A DNA stretch of 64,000 nt from JBDHUW01 sp039809345 (GCA_039809345.1 JBDHUW010000001.1:62001-126000), one strand, 5' to 3'. Positions 34,602 through 47,700 are shown, numbered from the stretch's first letter. Notes: generated by a model not told the origin, from the letters alone. Program-made: numbers and translations.

Positions 34602-35153
34602 ATGGACATACAATTATACAAAAACAACATGCATCAAGCTCACGAATATCTCCTAAAAGAATTTGCATGACTGCAATTATGAAGAGCTCATCCGTGAATC
34701 ATTGAAAATGTTTCATTTGAAGCATATCCAGATATGTATCAGAAGATCAAAGACGTAGCAAGCATCATCACTATGGATTGACAAACATTGAAAGTTGAAC
34801 CACGAGATAAATGAGTAATGTGAAAAATGGAAAAGGCAATATATGATGCTGGTCTTGGACTCGCTCCGATGAATCAATGAGATTACTTGATGATCAAGAT
34901 TCCACCTCTCACGCAAGAGAGAAGAAAAGAGCTAGTAAAATTTTGTGAAAAGCTATGAGAACAGCAGAAAGTTGCTGTGAGAAACATAAGACAAGAAGCC
35001 ATGAAAGAGATCAAAAGAGAGTTCGATGAAAAAACTCTTTCTGAAGATCAAAAAAAATATTGGGAATCGGAAATTGATCAACTTACAAAATCTCATACAG
35101 AAAAAATCGACTCATCAGTAGACGCAAAGAGTAGCGATGTGATGAAAGTATAA
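34602..35153 (+). CDS. frr: Ribosome recycling factor
   Basis: 183 residues; splits post-termination ribosomes with EF-G. The conserved segments are GRAHPGIIENVSFEAYP (residues about 29-45), ITMDGQTLKVEPRDKG, KIPPLTQERRKELVKF and AVRNIRQEAMKEIK. The family's usual RT(G)RA(S/N)P is replaced by LGRAHPG. The ATG is chosen over an overlapping upstream ATG 9 bases earlier in another frame. Eight of ten glycines are TGA, showing how strongly the recoded codon dominates here. Confidence 0.96.
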
Positions 35154-35370
35154 GTTTGGGGCTTCTACAAATAGGTTTTCGTCACACTTTCAACAAACAA
35201 TATCAGAAACATTCAACAGAAAAAAAGAGCTATTATATCACATTATCACCACTTTACACAATCGAATTTCTAGATTATTCAACATTCTTTAAACAATGTG
35301 TTGATTTTCATAGATTTATGACTATTACAATTGTCGTTTAATACTTTTATTATGTAATATCTTTTTATAC
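35154..35370. other. Intergenic region before the Fn3 protein gene
   Basis: 217 AT-rich bases. No convincing gene, RNA or repeat is seen; a promoter for the Fn3 gene is expected near its 3' end. Confidence 0.4.
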
Positions 35371-36297
35371 ATGAGCAAATTATTTAAAAAGCTTCTTGTT
35401 GCTCTCGTTGGTACGATAAGTATACTTTCTTTATCAACTACCTTCGCTGCCGAAGAGGCTGCGCCGACTTTGTGAGATGCGTTACTTGGAGAAAATGCAA
35501 ATTGGATATCAAGCATCACTACCACATGAGTAACTGCAACAAGCTTCACTATTGAATTCCCTGTCTATGTGAGCAATGGTGAACAGATCTTAAACTACGC
35601 AGTAAGCTATGTTCAAAACAAACCAATGTCTGCAGCAGATATTACAGACTACAAGAAAGTAGCATTCGAGGGCTCTGACGTAGTCATCACAAACAACAAG
35701 GTTGCAATCACCCTTGACGAACTCACTCCAAATACCACTTACAACTTTGTAGTAAACCCTATCAACAAAGATGGAATAGAACTCGAGTTCTCAGATGAAT
35801 TTAGTGTCAAGACTCCTGCAGCCAATGGTTGATCGACAACAAACACAACCGATCCTGTAAACACAACAACAAACTGAGGCGATGATCAGCCCATGCTATG
35901 ATCAGCAGATACAGCAGGCGCAAACTTCACATATGAGGTAAACAAAAATGCTGTTACTGTAAAGTGGAATGCAATTAGCGGAGCTCTCAAATTCCAATTT
36001 TCAATGAAGGAAGCTACAGCTGCTCAATACACATACCTGTGAGACGCAGATATCAGTGCTGAATCATACAACTTTCTTGTATGAAAAACCGGACTCTTCA
36101 CAGTGAAAGTAGTTCCTGTTGATGGAGCTTGAAATCCAGCATGAGTTGAAAGGACTCTTAGCATCAAAATAGACGATCTTAGCCCACCGACTGGTACAGG
36201 TACTCCTCCTACATGAGCAGGATTGAACCTCATACTTATGTCTACATTTCTTATGATGTTGATGTATGTTGTTTATAGATTCAGAACAACAAAATAA
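35371..36297 (+). CDS. Secreted fibronectin-III-like surface protein with sorting-signal-like tail
   Basis: 308 residues. Signal peptide KKLLVALVGTISILSLSTTFA. Two fibronectin-III-like domains follow: residues about 50-150 (TSFTIEFPVYVSNGEQILN, DELTPNTTYNFVVNPINKDG) and 185-270 (VTVKWNAISGALKFQFSMKE). A Thr/Pro-rich stretch ends TGTPPTGAG, then a hydrophobic helix (LNLILMSTFLMMLMYVVYRF) and the basic tail RTTK. This order, PPTG, hydrophobic, positive, looks like a cell-wall sorting signal. It probably faces the outside. The rho-independent terminator after it is strong, so it is monocistronic. Confidence 0.82.
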
Positions 36298-36324
36298 ATT
36301 TTCCCTATAACATAATCAGAAACC

Positions 36325-36354
36325 AAAAAAACCCCGCTATATGCAGGGGTTTTT
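36325..36354 (+). terminator. Strong hairpin terminator after the Fn3 gene
   Basis: AACCCC-gctatatgca-GGGGTT stem with T-run. Confidence 0.9.
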
Positions 36355-36456
36355 GTTAATCCACACCAAAGAGATCTAACGCCCATTGACATTCAAGAGA
36401 TACATTGCGCAGAAAGTAAAACCTGCTCCGAAGTTTATCTATTTTTTTTATTTCTA

Positions 36457-36462
36457 TATAAT
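36457..36462 (+). promoter_or_regulatory. Candidate -10 box for the PKD gene
   Basis: TATAAT lies 30 bases before the ATG, after the Fn3 terminator. No clear -35 is seen. Confidence 0.45.
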
Positions 36463-36492
36463 GTAGGAGTTATTAGTTTTTTATTGAAACTC

Positions 36493-39400
36493 ATGAAAAA
36501 ACAAACCACTACAAGATTTACAGTATGATTACTCATTTGACTATGAGCTATCTTCCTGACACAACCTACTTTTGCATTGATTCCCGCAGAGTACAGACCA
36601 AACTATAAGTTTGCTGCTGAACTCGAAAAAGTACAAGAGATCAATGACAAGATCAATGCCAAAAGAAAGGGAGGCCAGGCTGTAGAAACATTCTACTTCA
36701 GGGAGCTTCTCAAAAACTACAATACTCTTTTCGAGTATATGCCACAAAATAGGGACTTTAAACCACTCTATGAAGTGTGTCGCGTAGGAGCAGAAGCACT
36801 ATCTGTGACATATGATCCAAGTAGATTTAGTGAGTTCTACAACAACTGTCTTGCCCCACTAAATGAAAAGTTCAAGGAAATAGAAAATAATTATACTGTG
36901 GTTGCCAAGATAGCTGCTAATCCTGTGCAGTGATCTGCCCCTCTTACAGTCACATTTGACGCAAGAGCTAGCAACGATTCAGTTTCAAAAACTACGGTAC
37001 CATCAAACAATCATTTCTGGTACTACACAGATACAAATTGAGTAGAACAAATCATCTGAAGGGGGCCAACAGTCAAGCATACATTCCAAAAAGAAGGTAA
37101 CTATGTTGTTCACCTCACAGTAAGAAGCGCCAACAGCGATGATGGAATCTTCGACGATTCTGCTACTATCAACATAAATGTATGACCACAAGCAGCCAAA
37201 TTAGTAATCTTAGCAAATGGGAGAAGACTAAGGGACGATATTCCTATCAAGTTTACCTCTCAAGAAGCAAATGAATGAATTAGAATTGACGGAGGTGCTA
37301 CTACGCCATTATGATGAAGACAGATTATGAGACACGAGTGGGTAGTCACAAACTCTGACAATCAAGTTTTGTTTAGACAATGATCATTTAGCAACAACGC
37401 AAGAAACAATTGATCGCCTGGTAGCTTCAATCTGCCATTGCGCTCAAATTGAATATACAACGTACTTCTCACCATACAAGACAACGAAAACAACACGATG
37501 GAAGCATCTTATGATATCATCATATCAGACCCAATCGCAACTATCAAAGCTAATCCTGCTGAGTGATGAAACACATCTACAACATACTCATTTGATGCAT
37601 CAACATCATACTCTGTCCAATCCTCTATTAGGAGTTATAGGTGGTTCGTAACAGATGAAAATGGCAACGAAGTGACATCTCAATCGTCAAAAACATTTCA
37701 ATATAAATTTACGAAAGCATGAACATATAGGATTAGATTGAGGGTAGCAGATGAACTATGAAATGACAACGAAGAAGGATTGAATATATTTGTTGATTCT
37801 ACGCCTCCTACTCCTCAGTTCACATACGAGCCTACGAAACAACGAGTGAAGCCATCTGAGTTTGTTCTTGATGCAGGATCTAGCTTTGATATCGACACAG
37901 TACAGTGATGAGAATCTATCAGTTATGAGCGATGATTTACCAACAACGACAATGTAACCATCGACAAATCATTTGATAATGGGAAAAGAATTCTAGTCTC
38001 TTTCAAGGAGAAGGGGACATATGCTGTGACACTTACAATAAAAGATAGCTATGGAAAAATAGCTCAGATTACAAGAAACATACAAGTTGAAAGTACACTA
38101 AGACCAAGATTTGCTATCAGACCATCGTCAGTCAAGCTTGGTGAAAACATCAACTTCATGATTAAAACAAACAAGAATATCAGCAACTACAAAGTAGATT
38201 ACTGAGACGGGAAGGTAGAAAACAACACCAAAGAAGAATATAGCTACAAATACAAGACCGTATGAATGTATACTATCAGGGTGACAGCATATACCGACTC
38301 AGAAGAAAATACAATATCAACTACTGTATTTGTCTGAGATGCAAACAAACCGCTTCCTGCATACAGCGTCCTCAATGGGCAGTCTGAATTCATGCTACCT
38401 GAATGAGTGTGTGCTGCAGAATGAATCAACCAACCAGCATATATTGTAGAAAGGTATGGTGATGTAACAATAGACACAGCAGACTCACTCAATGTACAAT
38501 GATCAAAAAACAATCTTGTATACTACTTCAAATGACAATACGACAGCACCACAGTAATTAGACAACAGCTAAGATACACATTCGACGAACTTTGATGCCA
38601 ATACATAGACTTCACACTTGAAGATAGCTTTGTAAACAAAACTGAGAGAACAAGAATTTGGTTCAATGTAAAAAATGCCAAACCAAGATTAGACAATGTT
38701 CTCATGAACTTTCCACAACTTTGATCTACGTATGGTATTGGATTCTGAGTTGGGCAACAATCAAATAGCGAACAATTCGCTGTAGAATCAGACCCCCTCG
38801 TGCTCAAAATAGATGCAATCAATGCAAGCGATCCAGATGGTTCTGTAAGTAAATTCAAATGGTATTACTACAACACAGATGATCCCAATAGACTTCTTGA
38901 AATCAAATACACTCCAGGAAATACACCATATACATATTTCTCAATTCCAAGAGCTCCGTGACAATTTATGTTTGGGGTAGAAGCATATGATAACGACTGA
39001 GAGGGAGTAAAAAGTGAAGTTATCTTGTGACCATGACCAATTGTCTTCTTCCCGCCAGATACCAAAAACACGGATATCCCCATCGTGACACTAAAGGTAG
39101 ATAGATCAAGTGGCAAGGTGTGAGATGAAATCACGCTTGAAGCAGTAGCAAGAATTATATCAAATAGAAGCGACTTCTCTACAAACTCTACCTACTCTTT
39201 CGATCTTGATGGAGACTGAACATATGATATCATCACAAAAGACAACAAAGTTACTCACGTCTACAAGACACCAGGTACATATAAGCCGAGAGTGAAGGTT
39301 ACCTATAGGGAACGTTCGGGGATCTGAGTCGGAGAAGATGTTGTGATAGAAAAGTGAATCAAGGCATGATTCTTATATTCAGTAGTGTGAAATATTCTCG

Positions 39401-40650
39401 TAGTGAGAGATGCAAGCTATTGAAATCCATCTAGTCGTAAATTTTGTCTAGATAGAAATCTATGTCGCGACAACAATAGTGGCATCATAGAATGACGCTC
39501 GTACTTTGTACAACCATACAGCAAACCTGGGAAGTATGCAGTCAGGTATGATATTCAAGATCCAAATGGGAACCAATCATCGAAGTGAGACTTAATTGAA
39601 ATCGGATCAGCACTTCCTGCCAATAGAGTTGGAATTGTGACTATTCCCTCATTCAATGACAAATGAGTATTAAGCGTATGAAACAGTCTCGAGAATAAGG
39701 TACTCTTCTATGTAGCTTATTCTGGACCGTGAGAGTGTTTTGTAGATACAGACATAGCTACTACCAGTACTGATGGAGCTAGTAGACCAGATATGGATAA
39801 GGATATAAAGTGTAATGCAGAAGCGCTAATTTCTTACGATCCGAGGTATTGAAAGTCAACAATAGCAAGAGTCTACTTTCAAGAGTGAGGAGAACTCAAA
39901 AGCAAAGACATCACAATCGAGTTCCTGGATAATGATATAGTTCTTGATGCTGCACAAGAAAAACTATACTATGATATTGATGAAATCCTCAAATGACTAT
40001 GAAACTCTCAACCAAATCTTACGAGCCTTCTATTGAATCTAAGAAATGCAATAGTAGCAAGAGATGACACCTCGTCTATAGTCCTACAAACCAAAGACAC
40101 GCTAGAACAAATATGAAGTAATCTCAGTACCGAATCTATGACCGCTATCTGGGCAGTACTGACTCGTCTTGAAAACGCGACTACGTGTTCTGCATCGCCA
40201 GAATCATGTAACGATTATCAATCATCTAAGGGGGGAATTATCAGACTTTTTCCACAAGCACGCAAAGAAGAAATAGCAAAAATATTTGAAGAACTTGAAA
40301 ACAGCTCACAGCAAACACAAAGAGCACAACTTCTAGAAAAAATTAAAGCTATTGGAGATGAAGAACTGAAAAAATGAACTCTCAACACCGAGGACATCGA
40401 ACAACTAGATGCAGAAATCTGTAGAATCGTCATATATTATGATATCACAGGCACAAGCTGTGTAAATCCTGAAGATGAGGGACTTTGAGAGACGCCTACA
40501 GATTCATGAAATACCAATGAGGGATGATCTTCACGATGAGGTATCCTGAAAATTGTGTGAATCATAGTATGAATACTTTGACTGTGATTTATTATCCTCG
40601 TAATCATATTTGCATTGAAAGCAAAAAAGAAACAAGAAGTAGCACAATAA
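36493..40650 (+). CDS. PKD-repeat surface protein (1385 aa)
   Basis: A signal anchor (GLLIGLGAIFLTQPTFA) and a helical domain of about 110 residues are followed by at least five PKD-type domains (from residue about 140). Their marks are LTVTFDARASND, TSTTYSFDAST, KYKTVGMYTIRVTAYTD, STYSFDLDGDGTYDI and VYKTPGTYKPRVKV. A Cys-rich module follows near residue 975 (KFCLDRNLCRDNNSG). The C-terminus is a Ser/Thr/Gly linker and a transmembrane helix (GIIVGILGLGFIILVIIFAL) with a KAKKKQEVAQ tail. There is no LPXTG-like motif, so it is probably membrane-anchored rather than sortase-linked. It likely serves adhesion or an outer layer. It converges on ruvX with a 2-base gap. Confidence 0.85.
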
Positions 40651-40652
40651 GC

Positions 40653-41036
40653 CTAGCTCTTGATTCAGAAATACTCTTTCAATAAATGAACCGCTGCCAA
40701 CGTATCTTCCGCAGCGGTTTTCTTGTAGCTTTGCGTCATCCCTCCCGCCATCACGCTAGAATAGTCTTCATTTATACGCTCTATGACGATCGCTGAATCT
40801 ACCACAAATCATAATTGTTTGATGAAAGCATCAATCCCTGTCTGGACAGAGGATTTTTGAGAAGGATATCCAACAAGGATTTTTTCTACTTTATGCTCGA
40901 TTACCTTGTGAGCCAAGTTGTAGAGTATGTTTTGGTCATTTTCAATTGATCAAATAGGAAAAATTATATCACTATGATTAAGCTTATAAGCCACTCCAAT
41001 ACGCTTCTTTCACCGGTCGATCGACATTGTTGACAT
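40653..41036 (-). CDS. ruvX: Holliday-junction-resolvase-like protein RuvX/YqgF
   Basis: 127 residues. The RNase H-like fold is visible: SIDRGKKRIGVAYKLN (first acidic residue), KILVGYPSQKS, VIERINEDYSSVMAG (Glu/Asp) and AAEDTLAAVHLLKEYF (second Asp). YqgF/RuvX is also required for pre-16S rRNA processing in other bacteria. It starts MSTMSIDRG; an inner ATG 9 bases later is possible. Confidence 0.9.
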
Positions 41037-41098
41037 TTCGCTTGCAACTATTTTGCTAAACAATATTCTTGGAACATATTTATATTGTATGCTTTCGC

Positions 41099-41905
41099 AT
41101 GCGAAAAAAAACACTTTTTCAGACAATAAGTATACTGACAATCCTAACTGGCTTATTTTGACAAACAGCAACCGCCGACAATATTGATATTGTACAAGAC
41201 AAGGCAAGACGCGCTATCGAGCAGACAAGATATATGGATGGCTATGGTATCTACACACTGCCAAGCAAAACAGCAACCTCAACCACCGTTTGGCTTCTTG
41301 ATTATGAAGTGAAACAGTTCGAAGCGGATTTTGTGTTGTTGATTACCAACACCTACAAAGCTTCACCAAATAACAATGCATTTCTCACCACACTCGCACT
41401 TGAAAACACAAATTGGGAAAATAGATTTCTAGATACCACTATTGCTTGAAGAGAAAGAGCAAAAAACAAAATGCGATCATATATCTACAAAAACTTTCTC
41501 ACAATCTGGAACGGCTGAGTTTTCACTACTCCAGCTCCACCAGTTTACAATCCAGGTAGGACTTTTACTGAAATTCAGGATTATACCACGCTAAATGGCA
41601 AAAGATACACGATACGAAAATCCAATGACAACCTATACCGATTTAGGAAAAACGATGGGAGATACTTCAAAACACTTTCTGCTGTCACTATGTATATTGA
41701 AATACAAAATCGCACTATCTATACTGCCCCAAACCAAAGAAGATATGGTATATTTAGAATTCAATGAAGATTCTATTTCAACAGAGACGAATGAAGCGTA
41801 AGTACACTTTCTCGAAGAACTTACAATGATACTATTGCTTACATAAATCAGCACAACCAACCAGTACCATGATGTGAGATTGTTTCAGAACGAAGGTGCT
41901 ATTAG
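41099..41905 (+). CDS. Secreted hypothetical protein
   Basis: 268 residues. A signal peptide (LFQTISILTILTGLFGQTATA) precedes a domain with YGIYTLPSKTATSTTVWLLDY and LENTNWENRFLDTTIAGRER. A Pro-rich linker (TTPAPPVYNPG) leads to a beta-rich C-terminal half with aromatic and Arg residues (YRFRKNDGRYFKTLSAV, YGIFRIQGRFYF). The Tyr-rich pattern could be a binding or repeat domain, but I cannot name it. The stop TAG overlaps by two bases the stop of the convergent pseudouridine-synthase gene. Confidence 0.75.
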
Positions 41906-42585
41906 CTACCATTTTCAATATATCTCCATTTTCCTAGCCCAATCCCCTCAAGCGACCACCCACCAATTCTGTCACGACGAAGGTATACGACCTCATTTCC
42001 CACAGCAGCTAGCATCCTTTTGATTTGATGAAACTTTCACTCCACAATCTTGAGTCTAAAAGAGTGAGATCACTCTTTGATGGTCTTTGCTGGCAATGTT
42101 TTATATCAATCATCTAGCACCACTCACTCCTCAAGCGCAAAAAGTGCCTTATCGTGTATTTCGTCTCTAGTACGCACAAAGTACTCCTTTTCTAGATGTT
42201 TTTTTGGGGAAATTATCGTATGCGTAAACTGTCAATCGCTTGTACACAAAACAAGCCCCTCTGTGTCAAAATCCAATCTTCACGCCACATGTAGCATTGG
42301 CGCATATGGACAATCAGCCAAGAGCGTCTGATAGGATTTGTGTCATCACTCATCTATATCACTACAGACAATACCCGCTGGTTTGTGCAACAAAAGTGAA
42401 ACATGCTCCTTGACCTCTATATCCATTCACAAATAATGAATCATCTGCCCATATGACACCTTGTGATCACTTTTGTATACTGGTTCTCAGTCCAACAACA
42501 CAGATCATGATTGCAATACTTTTCAAACAGATCTTCTAGAAACCAAGCCCAATTGTGAAAGATATTTATCTAACCTTACGACCAT
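41902..42585 (-). CDS. 16S/23S rRNA pseudouridine synthase (RsuA family)
   Basis: 227 residues. An N-terminal S4-like RNA-binding domain (VVRLDKYLSQLGLVSRR) precedes the catalytic domain, whose signature is APMLHVAGRLDFDTEGLVL (catalytic Asp in the GRLDxDTxG motif). KFHQIKRMLAAVGNEVVYL near the end is the second family motif. Which rRNA uridine it modifies cannot be told. It starts within the last 20 bases of the DedA gene, so the two are co-transcribed. Confidence 0.92.
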
Positions 42586-43276
42586 TTTTATAGTATTTTA
42601 TAATATATCAAAGAGCTACGATACCTATGATTCCCAGTCCAATTCGGCGCACATATGGAACTACCATGTCGTAATTCCCGATAAACAACCTAGATAAATA
42701 AACAATCACGGTAGCATATGTGATAGCTCACAATGCGTTATACAGCAAAAACACTCCGAACTTGGTATGCGATGTACCAGCAATAAATGGTAACATACCT
42801 CTCGTATAACTATTCCACTTGCTGGCAAAAAGCGCCCACTGTCAGTGATTTTTCACCATGTCTTTGAGCTTATCAATCCACTCTTGAGACAATCAAAACG
42901 TAGGACCATAGTGACGCAAAATTGAGTTTCATTTATATCTTCATAAACCATATGCAAAAATATCTCATACCACTCATGCTAATGCAACAACCAACACAGT
43001 GAAGGCAAAATTATTTTTTGCAATGAATCAGGCAATAAGCACCATGAAGGTCTGTCACGGGAAGGCGATATTGAAGAACGGGACTGATTCCAGGAATCCA
43101 ATTGTAAAAATAAGTAGATAATTCTTCCATCACAACAATGATATAATTCAATCTAGTCGTTCTATCACAACAGTCAACAGTCCTGGGTTTATCATCAAAA
43201 CCAATGCCAGTCCTACGCTTATTATGACAAGAAGTATGGACACCACATGTCATAAACCTATAAGAAACTTTTTCAT
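42566..43276 (-). CDS. DedA-family membrane protein
   Basis: 236 residues with about five hydrophobic segments. The family pattern is recognisable: GFLESVPFFNIAFPGQTFMVL, GVVGDIFAYGLGRYKGN and FASKWNSYTRGMLPFIAGTS, with the conserved Arg in the Arg/Gly loop. DedA proteins are thought to flip undecaprenyl phosphate or related lipids across the membrane, supporting wall synthesis. It overlaps the RsuA-type gene by 20 bases. Confidence 0.85.
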
Positions 43277-43360
43277 ATAATCGAGTATAGAAATTCTTTG
43301 TTGAAAATAAAGACAGAAAAACCATACTAAAGAATACTTATTTACATAAAAAACATACAT

Positions 43361-44767
43361 ATGGCTCTCTACCTTACATATCGTCCACAGACATTTGATC
43401 AATTAGTGTGACAAGAACATATAGCAAATATCCTCAAACCCAAAGTAGCTTCAGAAAACTGAACACACAGCAACTATCTATTTTATGGACCTAGGTGAAC
43501 AGGAAAAACCTCTACTGCTCGTATTTTTGCCAAAGCACTCAACTGCCAAAACCCACAAAATGGCAATCCATGCAATCTCTGTGACAGTTGTGTTTCGATC
43601 ACAGCAAACAAAGCGATAGATGTAGTAGAAATTGATGCCGCCTCTCATACATGAGTAGACAACGTAAGAGAGGAAATTATAGACAAGGCTCCATATCCGC
43701 CGTCTCAGTTAAAGAAAAAAGTATACATCATAGATGAAGTGCATATGCTTTCAAAACAAGCATTCAACGCACTTTTAAAAATCATGGAGGAACCACCACG
43801 CTATTTGGTCTTCGTACTTGCAACCACCGAAATCAACAAAGTACCCGAAACAATCATATCTCGTTGCCAAATATTCACATTCAAAAAGCTTCCCATCAAC
43901 AAATTGACAGATCACCTACGCATGATTTGCACCAAGGAATGATTCCCATTCACAGAAGAGGCAATTACAAGTATCGCCAAAATTGCTGATGGATGCGCTC
44001 GCGATGCGGTGAAATATCTTGATCAAGTTAGTATCCTAGGAGAAATAAATCAAGAACACGTGACGGGTTTTTTGGGGGTTGCTTCAGAACAACTTATGAA
44101 AGATTTTCTACAAAGCATCATCACAAAAGATCTTCCCATGGCAATGAGATCTATAGACAATCTACTTGCCAGCTGAGTAGATATACAGAACTTTATCAAG
44201 CAGTGCCTTATATATATTGAAGAACACATAGAAGAGGACGTAAGCTGAAATCTGCTCTGCGCAAGTGTTTTCAAACAGATTCTCTATGGGATAAAATCAT
44301 TTCCTGTGCCATCGATTCTCATGAAGATGGAAGTGCACAAGGCAATTGTCGGCACAGATCAGCAACCATCGACTATCACAAAAGCACAACCCAAGATTGA
44401 AGATAGCGTAGTTTTTGTAGGTGACAGTGCTAAGGTAGTCATACCTACTAATCAAGTCTCAGCACCTAGCTCTGCTCCACAACCTCAATCCACAGAAAAA
44501 CCACAGACAAACAATTCGCTCATTGCCATAGCTTCTCACCCAGAGATCAAACCAAATATCAAATCAATACTAGAAAAATACTGTCTCCTTGAAGAAAACA
44601 ACTGACAAACAACTCTCTATGTATTCAACAAACTACAATGAACGATTTTACAGAAACCAGAAAATCGAGTAAGCGTAGAGAAAAGCTTCAAGCAACTAAG
44701 CGGATCTACACAGTGACTCATTATCAAAATGATATCAAAAGAAGAATATCTTGCGCTTAAATTATAG
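43361..44767 (+). CDS. dnaX: DNA polymerase III subunit gamma/tau
   Basis: 468 residues. Clamp-loader AAA+ ATPase. Walker A is YLFYGPRGTGKTSTARIFAK with TGA at its Gly (43496-43498). The zinc cluster NPCNLCDSC follows, then Walker B KVYIIDEVHMLS, sensor 1 LATTEINKV, arginine finger SRCQIFTF and a lid helix domain. The C-terminal 140 residues are linker plus a small domain. No obvious programmed-frameshift site was looked for exhaustively. It is divergent from the DedA operon. Confidence 0.96.
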
Positions 44768-44769
44768 CA

Positions 44770-47700
44770 CTACTCTTTCACAAACTTTGCTATATCTATA
44801 GTTCATTTTTTCTTATTACCAGCCGTATCTTGTACCTCATAAACCAACTCTTGCGGTATTTGCACACTCAATGAAGCAACATTGCTATCAAACTTTTTCA
44901 AAACTACGCCATTGGTCATACTAATTGTTCATCATTGAATAGCAGATTCATTGTCGATGAACAGCATTACTACATCATATTGCGTGTCTGATTTTTTAGT
45001 TACTGAAACCCTATCATTTAGGAGCTCTGGGAGTCACGAATCTACATCAAGCATCGAAACACTTACATCTTGTCTCGCATATCATCATTCATTGTTGATT
45101 GCCAATATACTAATTGTATATGGAGGAGTAGACTGTGGTATTGTAATTTTCTTAATATCAGAAAGGTTTGTCTTCCCTCCATATTGATACTCTGCAACAT
45201 TTATGTTGTTAACCAACACCCTTACACCAACAATCGGCTTAGAAGAGGTTACATCATACCATATGTTTGTCATGGACATTACTCATCATCATGCGGTCGG
45301 TTTTCTTACGCTGAGTTGAATACTTGGATCTACCTGTAAAAGTTCGCGATTTTCACACACCATATCTGGCTCTTTCAATACCATTCATTGAAGATTAAAT
45401 CACTCACTGTTGGCTCAGGTAGACGTGGCAGATCATGTTCAAACTTGTGATGAGAGCCAGTTTGTGATATCTGGGATATCCATTCCATTTGGCATAAAAG
45501 AAATTGGTCTTATGATGTATGTATTGAGTATATCGTATCTTGGTGTAGATTCAGTCACCTTCCCCATACATGCCTTATCTACCTGTATTGGCGAGAATGC
45601 ATCATCTATTGCTGTTGGTAACGTATTGATATATCACATACTTGAAAGTACAAAGCCCTCAGGTGTAATATCAGACGGCAACTTCCCAGACATTTTTGAA
45701 ATAGAAACATTTTTCACTTCGACCTGCGAAACATCTTCACTTTGAATCTTTTTCTCTTTCAATAATTCTGTGAAAAATTGTCTAAATATCTTTCCATTTA
45801 CCCATCACCCATATGCATTTGGATTCATAGCATTCCCTTGTGTATTTCATGCCCAAAACACAGCGACCTTAGATGGCGTATATCCAGCCAACCATCAATC
45901 TCTTGGTAGGCTTTTATTGGTCACCGGATCTCTAAGATTTGTTGTTCACGACTTGTTTGCATAGGTCAAACCACGTACGATAAAATTGTTTACCCATGAA
46001 CTAGGAAGATTTGAGCTATCTGCCAATATTTTCCACAAAAGGTATGCCACCCCTTCTGGAATAATCTGAGATTGCTGCTGTGGTTGTTTTTGGTAAATGA
46101 TTTGTCAATCTGAACCCCTAATTTCAAGGATTGGATTAATTTTTGCCGGACGTCACATAGCACTCAAATGCATATATGCATTGGCGAGCTCTAGCATTTT
46201 AAGTTCTCAAGCTCATATAGCGAGTGGATACCCATAGTCCTTGTTTGCGTCATATGACTTGATTCATATGTCGTTCAAAAACGGTATAATTTTGTCTTGT
46301 CATCATACAGCATAATACATTTTGATAGCTGGTATGTTTCTACTATATCAAAGAGCTTTCTTGATTGACATAGGTCACATGAAACCACCATCACTATTCC
46401 CTGGTTCATCAGGTCCGATTTTGAACTTCAAATCAAAAATCGTCGAATCTATTGTCAAAGGAAGATTCATAAATCCATACGTATAAATCAGTGGCTTGAT
46501 AGACGATCACGGCTGTCTTGGCTGTTGCACCATGTCGACATTTCAGTCTATATCTTGATTATTATAGTCTGCAGATCAAACATAGGCTAAAACATCACCA
46601 TCACGAGAATCTATATATACTAAGGAGCTGTTGTTTGCACCATATGAGTTTACTGTTGCAATATTGTCCACCACGCTCTTTTCCGCAATTTCTTGAGCCC
46701 TACCATCAAGCGTTGTCTTGATTTGCAGTCATCATTTCGCCAACTCTTCTTCAGTAAAACACCTTGGTATAAGATTTTGCTCACATCAAGTTGACTTCAA
46801 AAACTCCTGCACCCAAAAAACGAAATGAGGTGCCTTAATGTCGACGCGCGCTGTCTTGAATTGATATCAAACCCCTTCTACCAAAGCCTCCTTTACCTTC
46901 TCCACATCTATATATCAATCCTCATGCATTCTAGATAATACATAGTCTTTCCTACCAGGAACATATGTTGCGTTGTATTTTTTTCACTCCACCTCGAAAG
47001 AAAAGTCACCACGATCAGCTACCCACACACTTACCCCATCTCAAGACCTATCAATTCACCTATCGCTTGTCTTGATGTTCTCGACAAATCTTCTAGTTGC
47101 CTCAACGATTACTCATGTTCAGATCTGCACATCTTTATCGTCTACAAGCACGACATCCAGCCTTCCCATGATACGTTCAGCATTTCTATATGGATTGAAT
47201 GTTGATGGCAACTGAAAGGTCGAGGCCAAAACAGACGACTCCAAAACAGTCAAATCCTTTGCTTTCTTCCCATAATATGTATTTGCTGCGGCTTCTACAC
47301 CATATGCATTGTTTCCCAAAAAGACATAATTTAAATACATCTCCAATATCCTATTTTTGATCTCTCTCTGTCTTTCTGACGACGACAAACTTGGATTTTC
47401 TTTGTCAATCTGAGCTTCTAAATAGTCATCAATTTTGATTGCCATCACTATCTCCTTCATCTTTCTTACCAAGGTTTTTTCACTTGTAAGAAAAACGTTT
47501 TTTATCAATTGCTGAGTAATTGTAGATCATCATCATCACTGTAGATTCAAGTTCACAGCAGCGCTAACTGCCGCTCTCACAATCCCCATCACCGACACTC
47601 ACTTGTTTGTCCAAAAATCCTTATCTTCTGCTGCAACAATAGCGTTTACCATATTCTCAGAAATATCCTGTATCTTCACATATTGTCTATTTTGATCAAA

